Assembly (NCBI RefSeq): GCF_965363235.1
Contig: NC_134842.1
Location: 35,176,505-35,240,504 of the forward strand
Direction of reading: 5' to 3'
Origin: Mytilus galloprovincialis
Taxonomy: Eukaryota > Mollusca > Bivalvia > Mytilida > Mytilidae
DNA length: 64,000 nucleotides
In this document: positions 56,901 through 64,000 of the stretch, in pieces
Layout of the letters: each line of letters starts with the position of its first letter
Numbering within the stretch: position 1 is the first letter of the stretch
Notes under the pieces: model-generated
The model's database searches: none
The model's input: the letters and a program-made list of their open reading frames with translations, nothing else
Told to the model about the DNA's origin: nothing
Program-made: the position numbers and the translations under genes

Positions 56901-59900
56901 CACATTTCTGTTACATTTGCTACATTGCGCCTCATCAGTATAATTTAACGGTCTGTGCATTGTATTATTATCTTGGGGTGCCAGATCATGTGTTAATTGA
57001 CTAGTCAGCTTATGCAGTTCTTCTTCAAGTTTCTCATTTAGTCGTTTGAGATCTACTTTGTCTCCATTAAGGATCACTTCCTGTATCACTTTATGTATTT
57101 CAGGTATATCAGTTGTAATGAAGGTGTGGACATCTTTACCATTTACCAGAAACTTACAGTTTGTGTAATAAAGAGTGAGTGTATACTGATGTAGATTTTT
57201 ATTAAATACTTTGAAAACTTTACTGACTGTGAGTCCTCTTCTGTCTTGATCGTCTGTTGTTTTGGCGTATCTATTGTCTGGCATGATATTTTCGTAGTAG
57301 TGTGGGATGGCATTCTTTATTAATTCAAATGTAACTGCATCAACGGTCCCGACCAATCCACCTTTTGTTTGTTCATATGCAAAGTGCACTTCTCTTCTTG
57401 CAGCTAAAATTTTCTTGGAGATTGCTTTGTCAAGATTCAGATCAAAGGTTTTTTGTCTGTATTTTTCTTCAGAGGTCCTCGAGGCAGAGCGTGTTGATAA
57501 TATTTTATCCATTATACTTCTCTTTTACATATATATGTATATCTATTTAATGTTTAATATTATGTTATCTTGTGATATGGAGCTCTTTTAAAATGCAGTC
57601 TAAAATATATGGTACGAGTTAAAATAGTTCTATACTAATGCTAGCTGTAAAATATGCATTACACTAAAATCAGTTCTGATAAGATGTGATTAAAATTTAT
57701 GATCAGATCTTTAAAATGATAAAAGCAGTCTGTATCAAAACGTTGGTAAGATGTGGTTAAAAATTTTGAGATAGGCTTTTGGTTGATCACTGTTAGGAGC
57801 TAAAAGCTTATCGGTTTGTAGGCTCAATTATAAATTTCTGAAAAATGTCAGTATAGTGTGGGGAAATCCACGCTTACTGTTCAGGATAATGTTACTAAAA
57901 CCTTGCATGAGACTAGTATTTAAAATCTAAAATGACCTCTATCCTTTGGTTGTTTATCACTAGAAATACAATGTTAGTTTAGTGTGGAGAGATCCACGCT
58001 TACTTGTTCCAGAGAATGCAGCCAAACTTTATATGATGTCAGTATAGTGTGGTGTAATCCACGCTTACTGTTCAGGGTAATGTTACTAAAACCTTGGATG
58101 GGATTAGCAGTTAAAATCTAAAAAAAGACCTCTGTCCTTTGGTTGTTTATCACTAGAGATACAATGTTAGTGTAGTGTGGAGAGATCCACGCTTACTTGT
58201 TCCAGAGAATGCAGCGAAACTTTATATGATGTCAGTTTAGTGTGGTGGAATCTACACTTACTGTCTAGAAGAATGTAACCATGTGATTGTTAAAATCTAA
58301 AATAACCTTGGTCCTTCGTTCACTTTTAATACAGATAAAATGTGAGTTTAGTGTGGAGTAACCCACGCTTACTGTTTAGGAGAGAACATTTCCTGTTTTT
58401 CTTTTTCTTTTCATGTATAAAAGAGTGTAGTTTTAATAGTAAAGGGTTTCCAATTTAATACAGTTTAGTGTGGAGAAACCCACGCTTACAATTTACAGAT
58501 AAGATGTTCTCTGTTAAATCGTAGAATACTAATTTATATATCATACATAATTTAAAACATTTAATAATTAATCATCAAATTAATAAAAAAAATATTATAT
58601 GATAATTCCTCAAATTTTATTCAAGAAAATAAAATTATTTGGTATATACATATTTAAAATATATCTAATAATTCAACTGAAATTCTAATACAAATTGGGC
58701 TTGAACGGACTTCGGGGGCGAACATGTGAGGTGCGAACGTGTAGGGTGCGAAAGTATATTGGGCGCAAACGGACCTGATACCACCTGGGGTCATGTGGGG
58801 GAAACACATCATTAGACATTGTGACGTATAGGTATTTACTTTGTGACATCAAATCTGAGACTACTATAACACTATGTTATAGTAGTCTAAGATCAAAGGT
58901 TAACCATGATAAACCCTTTCCTCCATGGATTTTCTTTTTACATACTTGATTCGCATAGGATTTTTTCAGTGAAAAATAATCATCAGATTTAAAATATTAA
59001 TGCATTGCGAAAACAAATTTTTCATCAATGAAATTCCAGTCAGATGTTCTCATGAATATCCTTTTTATATTAGATACATTTTTTTTAAAGTCTGATGAAG
59101 TTTTATCCTAGATAATACGTTTCAACTGAGACACTACACAGGCGTCGAAAGGCGTCATTATGGAGTAAAGGGGGTGGCGTCAAAAGGCGTCATTACGGAG
59201 GAAAGGGTTAATTAAACATTCATGTAATTAGTAGCACCAATTATTGGAACATGTAAAATGTACAAATGAATGTGATGTAATGATATCATATGAGTGAGAT
59301 ATAATTTTAAATCTAGTATATGCCAAATAAGATATTTTTACCTGATGCATAATCCCGAAAAGAATTTGGGGGACAAACATTTGATATTTAGCATGTTTAT
59401 GGAAATGGCAGGAGGATTTCATTGATTTTCATTTGAAGATATACCTGCTACTTTTTAGCTCACCTGGTCCGTCGTCGTCGTCGTCCGTCGTCGTCGTCCG
59501 TCGTCGTCCGTCGTCCGTCGTCGTTAACTTTTACAAAAATCTTCTCCTCTGAAACTACTGGGCCAAATTAAACCAAACTTGGCCACAATCATCATTGGGG
59601 CATCTAGTTTAAAAAATGTGTGGCGTGACCCAGCCAACCAACCAAGATGGCCGCCATGGCTAAAAATAGAACATAGGGGTAAAATGCAGTTTTTGGCTTA
59701 TAACTCAAAAACCAAAGCATTTAGAGCAAATCTGACATGGGGTAAAATTGTTTATCAGGTCAAGATCTATCTGCCCTCAAATTTTCAGATGAATCCGACA
59801 ACCCGTTATTGGGTTGCTGCCCCTGAACTGGTAATTTTAGGTAATTTTTGCTGTTTTTGGCTATTATCTTGAATATTATTATAGATAGAGATAAACTGTA

Positions 59901-61781
59901 AACAGCAATAATGTTCAGCAAAGTAAGATTTACAAATAAGTCAACATGACCAAAATGGTCAGTTGACCCCTTTAGGAGTTATTGACCTTTATAGTCAGTT
60001 TTTAACCATTTTTCCTAAATCTTAGTAATCTTTTACAAAAATCTTCTCTGAAACTACTGGGCCAAATTAATCCAAACTTGGCCACAATCATCTTTGAGAT
60101 ATCTAGTTTTAAAAATGTGTGGCGTGACCTGGTCAACCAACCAAGATGGCCGCCATGGCTAAAAATAGAACATAGGGGTAAAATGCAGTTTTTGGCTTAT
60201 AACTCAAAAACCAAAGCATTTAGAGCAAATCTGAAACGGGGGTAAAATTGTTTATCAGGTCAAGATCTATCTGCCCTCAAATTTTCAGATGAATCCGACA
60301 ACCCGTTATTGGGTTGCTGCCCCTGAACTGGTAATTTTAGGTAATTTTTGCTGTTTTTGGCTATTATCTTGAATATTATTATAGATAGAGATAAACTGCA
60401 AACAGCAATAATGTTCAGCAAAGTAAGATTTACAAATAAGTCAACATGACCAAAATGGTCAGTTGACCCCTTTAGGAGTTATTGACCTTTATAGTCAATT
60501 TTTAACCATTTTTCCTAAATCTTAGTAATCTTTTACAAAAATCTTCTCCTCTGAAACTACTGGGCCAAATTGATCCAAACTTGGCCACAATCATCTTTGG
60601 GATATCTAGTTGAAAAAATGTGTGGCGTGACCCGGTCAACCAACCAAGATGGCCGCCATGGCTAAAAATAGAACATAGGGGTAAAATGCAGTTTTTGGCT
60701 TATAACTCAAAAACCGAAGCATTAAGAGAAAATCTGACAGGGTTTAATTGTTTATCAGGTCAAGATCTATCTGCCCTGATGTTTTCACATGGATCGGATA
60801 ACCCGTTGTTAGGTTACTGTCCTGAATTGATAATTTTAAGGAAATTTTGCCGTTTTTTGTTATTATCTTGAATATTATTATAGATAGAGATAAACTGTAT
60901 ACAGCAATAACGTTCAGCAAAATAAGATCTACAAATAAGTTTACATGACCAAAATAGTCAATTGACCCCTTAAGGAGTTATTGCCCTTTATAGTAATTTT
61001 TAACATTTTTCATAAATTTTTGTTAATTTTTAGAAAATATTTTCCACTGTAATTACTGGGCCAAGTTCATTATAGATAGAGATAATTGTAGCAACAAGAA
61101 TGTTCAGTAAAGTAAGATCTACAAACACATCACTATCACCAAAACACAATTATGTCATGAATTTATCCGTGTCCATTGTTTAATATGCACAAGACCATGG
61201 TGAGCGACACAGGCTCTTTAGAGCCTCTAGTTATTTTTCCCACAACCAGTTTACCTTGGCTGCACTGTGAAATTTAATTGCTCCTTTGAACAACCATTTC
61301 CTGCAATTTGTGTTGTAAGAAATTTGAAGTAAATTCTGAATTTCTCTGTCAGCTCAATGCTCATGGAGATAAATAAGCATGATATCATACATGTATGATC
61401 TTCATCGAATAAAAACTGATCTTATGCAAGTGCACGTATGTTCATGTAACATGTGTAAAGACCTTGATTGATTTTGGAAACTCAAATACGAAACAAAAGA
61501 TGTCTTTTTGTATAGATTTTATACCAACTCAATTTTCATACAGTTGCAGAATTTTTTGAAAAGAATTTACATCCTGAAAACGGTTAACAGATGTACTGTT
61601 ATTCAGTTGCACAAGGGTGATTTCCATGCAGGTCATGTGATATAAAAAATTCTACCCTTAAAAGAACTGTATGTTTTAATGTTAATTTTTTTCCAGGGAA
61701 TGTACAAATGATGTTATGTGTTGTAAATTCAATGCTGATGGTTCTGTGTTAGCTGTAGGACAAATTGATGGTGTAATAAAG
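50990..61781 (+). CDS. WD40-repeat protein, first two exons (continues past the right edge)
   Basis: Exon 1 is 50990-51105 (MAFMFSQRSESSLSVATN ... GNLKLIDT, ending in phase 2) and exon 2 is 61697-61781, joined in frame by GT-AG sites. Exon 2 encodes ECTNDVMCCKFNADGSVLAV then GQIDGVIK, a clear first WD40 blade (the F-x-x-D-G-S-x-L-A-V-G and D-G-x-I-K pattern). The start is chosen because it is the first ATG of the open frame and lies just after the divergent promoter. Which WD40 family it belongs to is not recognised from this short piece. The 10.6-kb intron contains a LINE on the opposite strand and three Helentron-like elements. No third exon was found before the window ends. Confidence 0.75.
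51743..51832. repeat. LINE 3' UTR hairpins (2 copies)
   Basis: AGTGTGG-N6-CCACGCT at 51743-51762 (loop AGTGAC) and 51813-51832 (loop TGGAAC), both inside a longer near-palindrome AGTATAGTGTGG ... CCACGCTTACT. Same motif as the seven copies at the 5' end. Confidence 0.85.
51877..55302 (-). CDS. LINE ORF2: AP endonuclease and reverse transcriptase
   Basis: 1141 residues from the first ATG. Endonuclease motifs in order: DILLLQEHWL (catalytic Glu), VSAYLPTKAD, VIIGGDFNED and SDHYPI. Reverse transcriptase: KNYRGIVVLPILCKILEYI, IALLDAKSAFD, KVHQGVKQGGLLSADLY and the active-site box VACADDIAVLS (Cys in place of the usual Phe or Tyr). A C-terminal zinc knuckle CKLCDQDNEDIEHLLLKC closes the protein. 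The endonuclease's first strand (LQILSFNCKNAK) lies upstream of this ATG in the same frame, so translation probably begins earlier, by frameshift or reinitiation from ORF1; the frame is open up to 55446. The protein nicks target DNA and copies the LINE RNA (family role). Confidence 0.93.
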   Translation of the reverse strand: MENFKNKMDILLLQEHWLFDHELYLLDEIHTQFCGKGKAVDSDSSTCDLFIRSHRGYGGVAIIWDRTIDQYVKPLDDGNNRIQCIELSIKKPVLIVSAYLPTKADNDKYDEYSECIDQLFELIQKYDTTHDVIIGGDFNEDISKTNNSRRARKLNKFIEECNMKIDLKGPTFINVKGVEVSEIDCFIYKVNNSRNLESTRLVDIPSNVSDHYPIKVILPCELTKKDPLENNIQSRIRWNKVDTERYSDIINKQIPVLLEKLNIQEDSITNRVEETMEILSASAKTCCTQKSYGKNKLKLKIWNPQIKDSLHQNKTAYKIWKDEGRPYDPDHPSVRRKKETRRVFRSEIRKEENKRKHVERDRIITANTQDKRLFYQLVKKQRNNKNIFINDLHVANNKYEHEEVIEGWHEHFKTLAEPISNSTYDGKHQDLCEMDYKAIKTICDQVPPRSVSRSELLEAIKAINTGKSEDIFGLSIEHILYAGDDFTDYLLILVNIILQNKLIPEIIKLGLLSPIFKNKGNKNESKNYRGIVVLPILCKILEYIARINFRPVLLKKQSPLQRGFTPNTSPLNAAVIFEEVYRQYSDKNSSFYIALLDAKSAFDVVIINMLMRKLFLLDIDPTTWSLIDDLHLNTSCNIKWKNQLSKEFKVHQGVKQGGLLSADLYKLYIEDLLSLYETSNQGCMIGHININAVACADDIAVLSDNPYDLQILINHALQYSQLHHYTLQPQKSVIIEVDNKSRKATNHNCVYNLNNQEMPNVTSSSHLGIIRSTSRMRSETLHVEQNTTKARRTAYSLLSAGFHGTNGLDPVTSISIYKTYIQPVLTYGLEILQPGPSNMTKLEKFQKSLLKKVLSLPPNTPDPAIYIISGVLPIEASIDTKCLTLFNNICRQDDKSVEKQLAYRQLHIELDSSSSWYVITKKLLYKYGFSDIFQFLDNPPSKYEWKKLIQKKTDSYWVQRITHDCTFYSSLIHLNCDTFLPRSCHPIIDLENDNNPSKGALSIGIKLKMVTGTYMTQAKRASFTKHESPTCKLCDQDNEDIEHLLLKCKILENIRQPFIKQLDDLLIKETTISFHNINTDSKLQLILDCSKINELQTDIILNKKGEQNCELISRKLCFALHSIRARTIIQHKEKKKVKLKL
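55395..57512 (-). CDS. LINE ORF1: PHD-finger and coiled-coil RNA-binding-type protein
   Basis: 705 residues, ATG at 57510-57512. The N-terminal domain (about 1-170) includes YTLTLYYTNCKFLVNGKDV, seen in other invertebrate retroelement proteins. Two PHD-like zinc fingers follow: about 196-250 (CSKCNRNVQSRAIYCDKGHH ... CKLC) and about 295-340 (CNICNKIIDAQVVRCSSC ... CSSCE). A charged coiled coil (about 415-480, REQKLKKKEEELKIREKIN) comes next, then a Gln/Asn/Pro-rich tail. ORF1 proteins of the CR1 group often carry PHD fingers, which may bind modified histones. It is presumed to form the RNP with LINE RNA. Confidence 0.88.
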   Translation of the reverse strand: MDKILSTRSASRTSEEKYRQKTFDLNLDKAISKKILAARREVHFAYEQTKGGLVGTVDAVTFELIKNAIPHYYENIMPDNRYAKTTDDQDRRGLTVSKVFKVFNKNLHQYTLTLYYTNCKFLVNGKDVHTFITTDIPEIHKVIQEVILNGDKVDLKRLNEKLEEELHKLTSQLTHDLAPQDNNTMHRPLNYTDEAQCSKCNRNVQSRAIYCDKGHHWVHYKCIKLSDTEIEAAEKLNDNEYYTCKLCISDPHVTTQSLNPVKAIKNTLIESTYSSTQSIKSHNCQNGLQALLDEELHAVCNICNKIIDAQVVRCSSCTQPCHISCTSYDGHEYICSSCEIDIDISKESNNSRIETLDKDQNTQIKEPYSSSVNPTKTILSSTIQNVPTEHIHVIAENHNSQPSESEIDMPKKTKEIKMSEIRQREQKLKKKEEELKIREKINEEMQNERVWLQSYVSKLEMRINELEKSNKILQKKCDVNTHNVDNNDTQQQQTHNCNSYQQSSANKHIDQAVTKLHEKVSVFILQQMDTQFDKIINQFNESSGSPPNNINNDPQGHEPSTYKERTKVGNNTTLGSYMTHNTTTNTTAKLTTQPPPTTRQNNDQPQVSQQPRRVETPNHIPPPPTFGQPLFYSDKVPIVTNQSRYSVHNMNPAAHITPNINDLQYNPLQHGMLRQGYPVASNYIQNNPNFPVQQNHFLGVRPNQL
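55419..55425 (-). promoter_or_regulatory. Candidate -1 frameshift heptamer, ORF1 to ORF2
   Basis: On the minus strand ORF1 reads CAT TTT TTA GGG, giving the slippery heptamer T TTT TTA in the zero frame. A -1 slip continues as AGG GGT AAG into the ORF2 frame, which is open from 55446. The ORF1 stop is at 55395-55397, 22 nt beyond the heptamer. No strong downstream stem or pseudoknot is obvious by eye. Confidence 0.55.
57855..58486. repeat. LINE 5' region monomers with seven hairpins
   Basis: Hairpins AGTGTGG-N6-CCACGCT at 57855-57874, 57981-58000, 58046-58065, 58174-58193, 58239-58258, 58350-58369 and 58467-58486. The loop is always 6 nt but varies in sequence. The first five sit in ~190-bp tandem monomers that alternate two spacers. 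The 58239 copy changes the right arm to CTACACT, which still pairs. The stem pairs better as plus-strand RNA (U-G) than in the LINE sense RNA (C-A mismatch). 5' tandem monomers act as promoters in several LINE families. Confidence 0.85.
58491..59456. other. WD40 intron 1, nothing recognised
   Basis: AT-rich, with a short GC-richer degenerate repeat of a GGTGCGAACGTGTAGGG type at about 58700-58775 and a duplicated GGCGTCATTA phrase at 59140-59200. No gene seen. Confidence 0.5.
59457..61230 (+). mobile_element. Helentron-like element H-A2 (3 modules)
   Basis: Same head (AGCTCACCTGG), GTCGTC-rich tract and tail (AGGCTCTTTAGAGCCT then CTAG) as H-A1, with three modules starting at 59529, 60031 and 60531 (about 500 bp each). 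Each full module carries an internal hairpin GTCAACATGACCA/TGGTCAGTTGAC (for example 59940-59967). T on both borders. Local ATG frames in each module differ between copies and are not genes. Confidence 0.72.
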
Positions 61782-61888
61782 GTATGTATAACCAGCTTTT
61801 GATTATTTCCACGTTAATTTTGAGCTAATGCATGAAGTAGAGATGGAATTTTTTTCAAAAGTTTGGGAATTCTCCCGAGTAGTTTTTT

Positions 61889-62589
61889 AGCTCACCTGGC
61901 CTTTTACAAAAATCTTCTCCTCTGTAACTACTGGGCCAAATTAAACCAAACTTGGCCACAATCATCATTCGGGTATTTAGTTTAAAAAATGTGTCTGGTG
62001 AACCGGCCACCCAACCAAGATGGCCGCCATGGCTAAAAATAGAACATAGGGGTAAAATGCAGTTTTTGGCTTATAACTCAAAAACCAAAGCATTTAGAGC
62101 AAATCTGGCAGGAGTGAAATTGTTTATCAGGTCAAAATCTTTCTGCCCTGAAATTTTCAGATGAATCGGACAACCCGTTGTTAGGTTGCTGCCCCTGAAT
62201 TTGTAATTTTAAGGAAATTTTGCTGTTTTTGGTTATTATCTTGAATATTATTATAGATAGAGATAAACTGTAAACAGCAATAATGTTCAGCAAAGTAAGA
62301 TTTACAAATAAGTCAACATGACCGAAATGGTCAATTGACCCCCTAAGGAGTTATTGTCCTTTATAGTCAATTTTTAACAATTTTCATAAAATTTGTAAAT
62401 TTTTATTATTAACATTTTCCACTAAAACTACTGGGCCAAGTTCATTATAGATAGAGATAATTGTAAGCAGCAAGACTGTTTAGTAAAGTAAGGTGTACAA
62501 ACACATAACATCACCAAAACACAATTTTGTCATGAATCCATCTGCTTCCTTTGTTTAATATTCACATAGACCAAGGTCAGAGACTCTAG
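61889..62589 (+). mobile_element. Helentron-like element H-A3 (1 module, damaged ends)
   Basis: Head AGCTCACCTGGCC joins the module directly at 61902, lacking the GTCGTC tract. The 3' end keeps CTAG (62586-62589) but has lost most of the terminal hairpin (GGTCAGAGACTCTAG). It starts about 108 bp after WD40 exon 2, so the module is in the following intron. Confidence 0.7.
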
Positions 62590-62712
62590 TTAAGTTTTAT
62601 TTTGCCATTTAATTAAAATTGATTGTTTGTCTCTGATATTCATATCATCATGATCATCTTTCCAAAATCTTACTAAAAGATTTATCAATGGCAGATCTAT
62701 GATGTCTTTTTT

Positions 62713-63496
62713 AGCTCACGTGGCCGAAGGGCCAAGTGAGCTTTTCCCATCACTTGGCGTCCGTCGTCTGTCGTCGTCCGTTGTCGTTAACTTTTACAAA
62801 AATCTTCTCCTCTGAAACTACTGGGCCAAATTAAACCAAACTTGGCCACAATCATCATTGGGGTATCTAGTTTAAAAAATGTGTCCGGTGACCCGTCCAA
62901 CCAACCAAGATGGCCGCCATGGCTAAAAATAGAACATAGGGGTAAAATGCAGTTTTTGGCTTATAACTCAAAAACCAAAGCATTTAGAGCAAATCTAACA
63001 TGGGGGTAAAATTGTTAATCAGGTGAAGATCTATCTGCCCTGAAATTTTCAGATGAATCAAACAACCCGTTGTTGGGTTGCTGCCCCTGAATCGCTAATT
63101 TTAAGGAAATTTTGCTGTTTTTGGTTATTATCTTGAATATTATTATAGATAGAGATAAACTGTAAACAGCAATAATGTTCAGCAAAGTAAGATTTACAAA
63201 TAAGTCAACATGACCGAAATGGTCAATTGACCCCTTTAGGAGTTAATGTCCTTTATAGTCAATTTTTAACAATTTTCATAAAATTTGTAAATTTTTATGA
63301 ACATTTTCCACTGAAACTACTGGGCCAAGTTCATTATAGATAGAGATAATTGTAAGCAGCAAGACTGTTTAGTAAAGTAAGATGTACAAACACATCATCA
63401 TCACCAAAACACAATTTTTTCATGAATCCATCTGCTTCCTTTGTTTAATATTCACATAGACCAAGGTGAGCGACACAGGCTCTTTAGAGCCTCTAG
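62713..63496 (+). mobile_element. Helentron-like element H-A4 (1 module, intact ends)
   Basis: Complete head with hairpin (AGCTCACGTGGCC / GGGCCAAGTGAGC), GTCGTC tract, one module from 62792, tail GGTGAGCGACACAGG with hairpin and CTAG at 63493-63496. T on both sides. The smallest complete member of the family here. Confidence 0.72.
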
Positions 63497-64000
63497 TTTG
63501 GATTCATGATGAATAAGTCCTGGTTTTACTCCATATCTTCATGTCTTCATATTTTTGTCATTGGAGATTCTCTTTACCGATTACTTTAATCAGACAGAAT
63601 TAGATATATTGATCATTGTAACTCTGACAAAACAATAAATCCATTTAGGTACATGTACTAGAAAGACATGAAAGACAACAAGAATTTACAAAAATTATAC
63701 ATTATAAAGTTGTCGCAATTAAACAGAACCTCAAATCAGTGTAAATATTTAGTTCATGTGTTTTTATTAAAAGTCATTGCTCAACACCTTGTTTATATTA
63801 TTTTGATATAAAACCTGCATGTGATAAGGCACATGATGTATTTAAAAAACTACATTTTAATTATAGAATTTGTTATACATGATTATATATGTAACAAATA
63901 AACATGTAGGTATGGTAGATTGAAAAGACCTTGGATGAATTTCAAAATTGATTACATTTACAGGTGCGAAGGGTCTTTTAAAATTTTTGTATTAAAGATT
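63497..64000. other. WD40 gene intron, nothing recognised
   Basis: AT-rich to the window edge. A possible acceptor (tttacag, 63957-63963) near the end is followed by a frame that stops within six codons in the phase needed, so no exon is called. Confidence 0.45.

Larger units (their letters stand above)
51490..58490 (-). mobile_element. Apparently intact LINE, Jockey/CR1-L2-type, ~7 kb
   Basis: Full layout on the minus strand: 5' region with ~190-bp monomers (58490-57513), ORF1 (57512-55395), a 52-nt ORF1/ORF2-frame overlap, ORF2 (to 51877) and a 3' UTR with two hairpins. The possible 3' end is the short tandem run CCTTACCTTACCTTACC (51487-51508), i.e. (GGTAA)n on the sense strand, in place of poly(A). 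ORF1 with PHD fingers and ORF2 with an APE endonuclease point to the CR1/L2/Rex1 side of non-LTR elements. Both ORFs are open throughout, so the insertion should be young. It sits in WD40 intron 1, antisense to the host gene. Confidence 0.85.

Noticed and set aside
59579-62164. Repeated MATIII... and WPPWLKIEHRGKM-type ORFs
   Set aside because: They lie in Helentron-like modules, start and stop at different points in each copy and contain in-frame breaks; typical frames of a common repeat.
63957-64000. A third WD40-gene exon at the window edge
   Set aside because: In the phase required after exon 2 the frame stops after five codons.
1-64000. CRISPR arrays, rRNA, tRNA
   Set aside because: No evenly spaced short repeats with unique spacers and no cloverleaf or rRNA core motifs were recognised by eye; a tRNAscan run would settle tRNAs.

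Overview
The window looks like nuclear DNA of a marine bivalve, most likely a mussel (Mytilus or a close relative). The base composition is AT-rich, the genes are split into small exons with GT-AG introns, and the intergenic and intronic DNA is packed with dispersed repeats of a type I associate with bivalve genomes. No bacterial-type operon, rRNA, tRNA or CRISPR array was seen. Organism and repeat-family names come from recognition of sequence, not from a database search.

Layout. (1) 657-18578, + strand: the last ten exons of a Mondo-family bHLH-Zip transcription factor (MLXIP/MLXIPL, i.e. MondoA/ChREBP), running off the left edge. (2) 18.6-29.3 kb: gene-poor DNA with repeats. It holds a ~1.1 kb element with ~147 bp internal modules and the first of four Helentron-like elements. 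(3) 29349-33183, +: a complete three-exon gene for a small secreted cysteine-rich von Willebrand factor C-type protein. (4) 33.8-38.5 kb: a decayed gene piece, a hAT-like element and two of three hammerhead-ribozyme motifs (the third is in the VWC gene intron). (5) 39120-50703, -: a complete 11-exon SETD6 protein-lysine methyltransferase gene (451 codons). (6) 286 bp upstream and divergent from it, a WD40-repeat protein gene begins (exons 50990-51105 and 61697-61781) and runs off the right edge. (7) Inside its 10.6 kb first intron, on the opposite strand, lies an apparently intact LINE (about 51.5-58.5 kb) with two long ORFs.

The most interesting signals are not ordinary genes. Three hammerhead self-cleaving ribozyme motifs keep their helices through compensating changes. 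The LINE carries a T TTT TTA heptamer (the classic -1 frameshift site) inside a 52-nt ORF1/ORF2 overlap, and its ORF2 endonuclease domain starts upstream of the first ATG. The same LINE carries nine copies of a 20-nt hairpin, seven in its 5' region and two in its 3' region. Three perfect heat-shock elements next to a TATA box form a minus-strand promoter-like block in a Mondo intron, within an LTR-like relic. Other notable items are a MULE-like element with a 9-bp target duplication, a TTAA-flanked MITE nested in another MITE, and a 60-bp (20-codon) minisatellite that appears to have grown from a coding repeat of the Mondo exon beside it.

The host genes do not form an obvious pathway. SETD6 and the WD40 gene probably share a bidirectional promoter. 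The other genes are simply neighbours.
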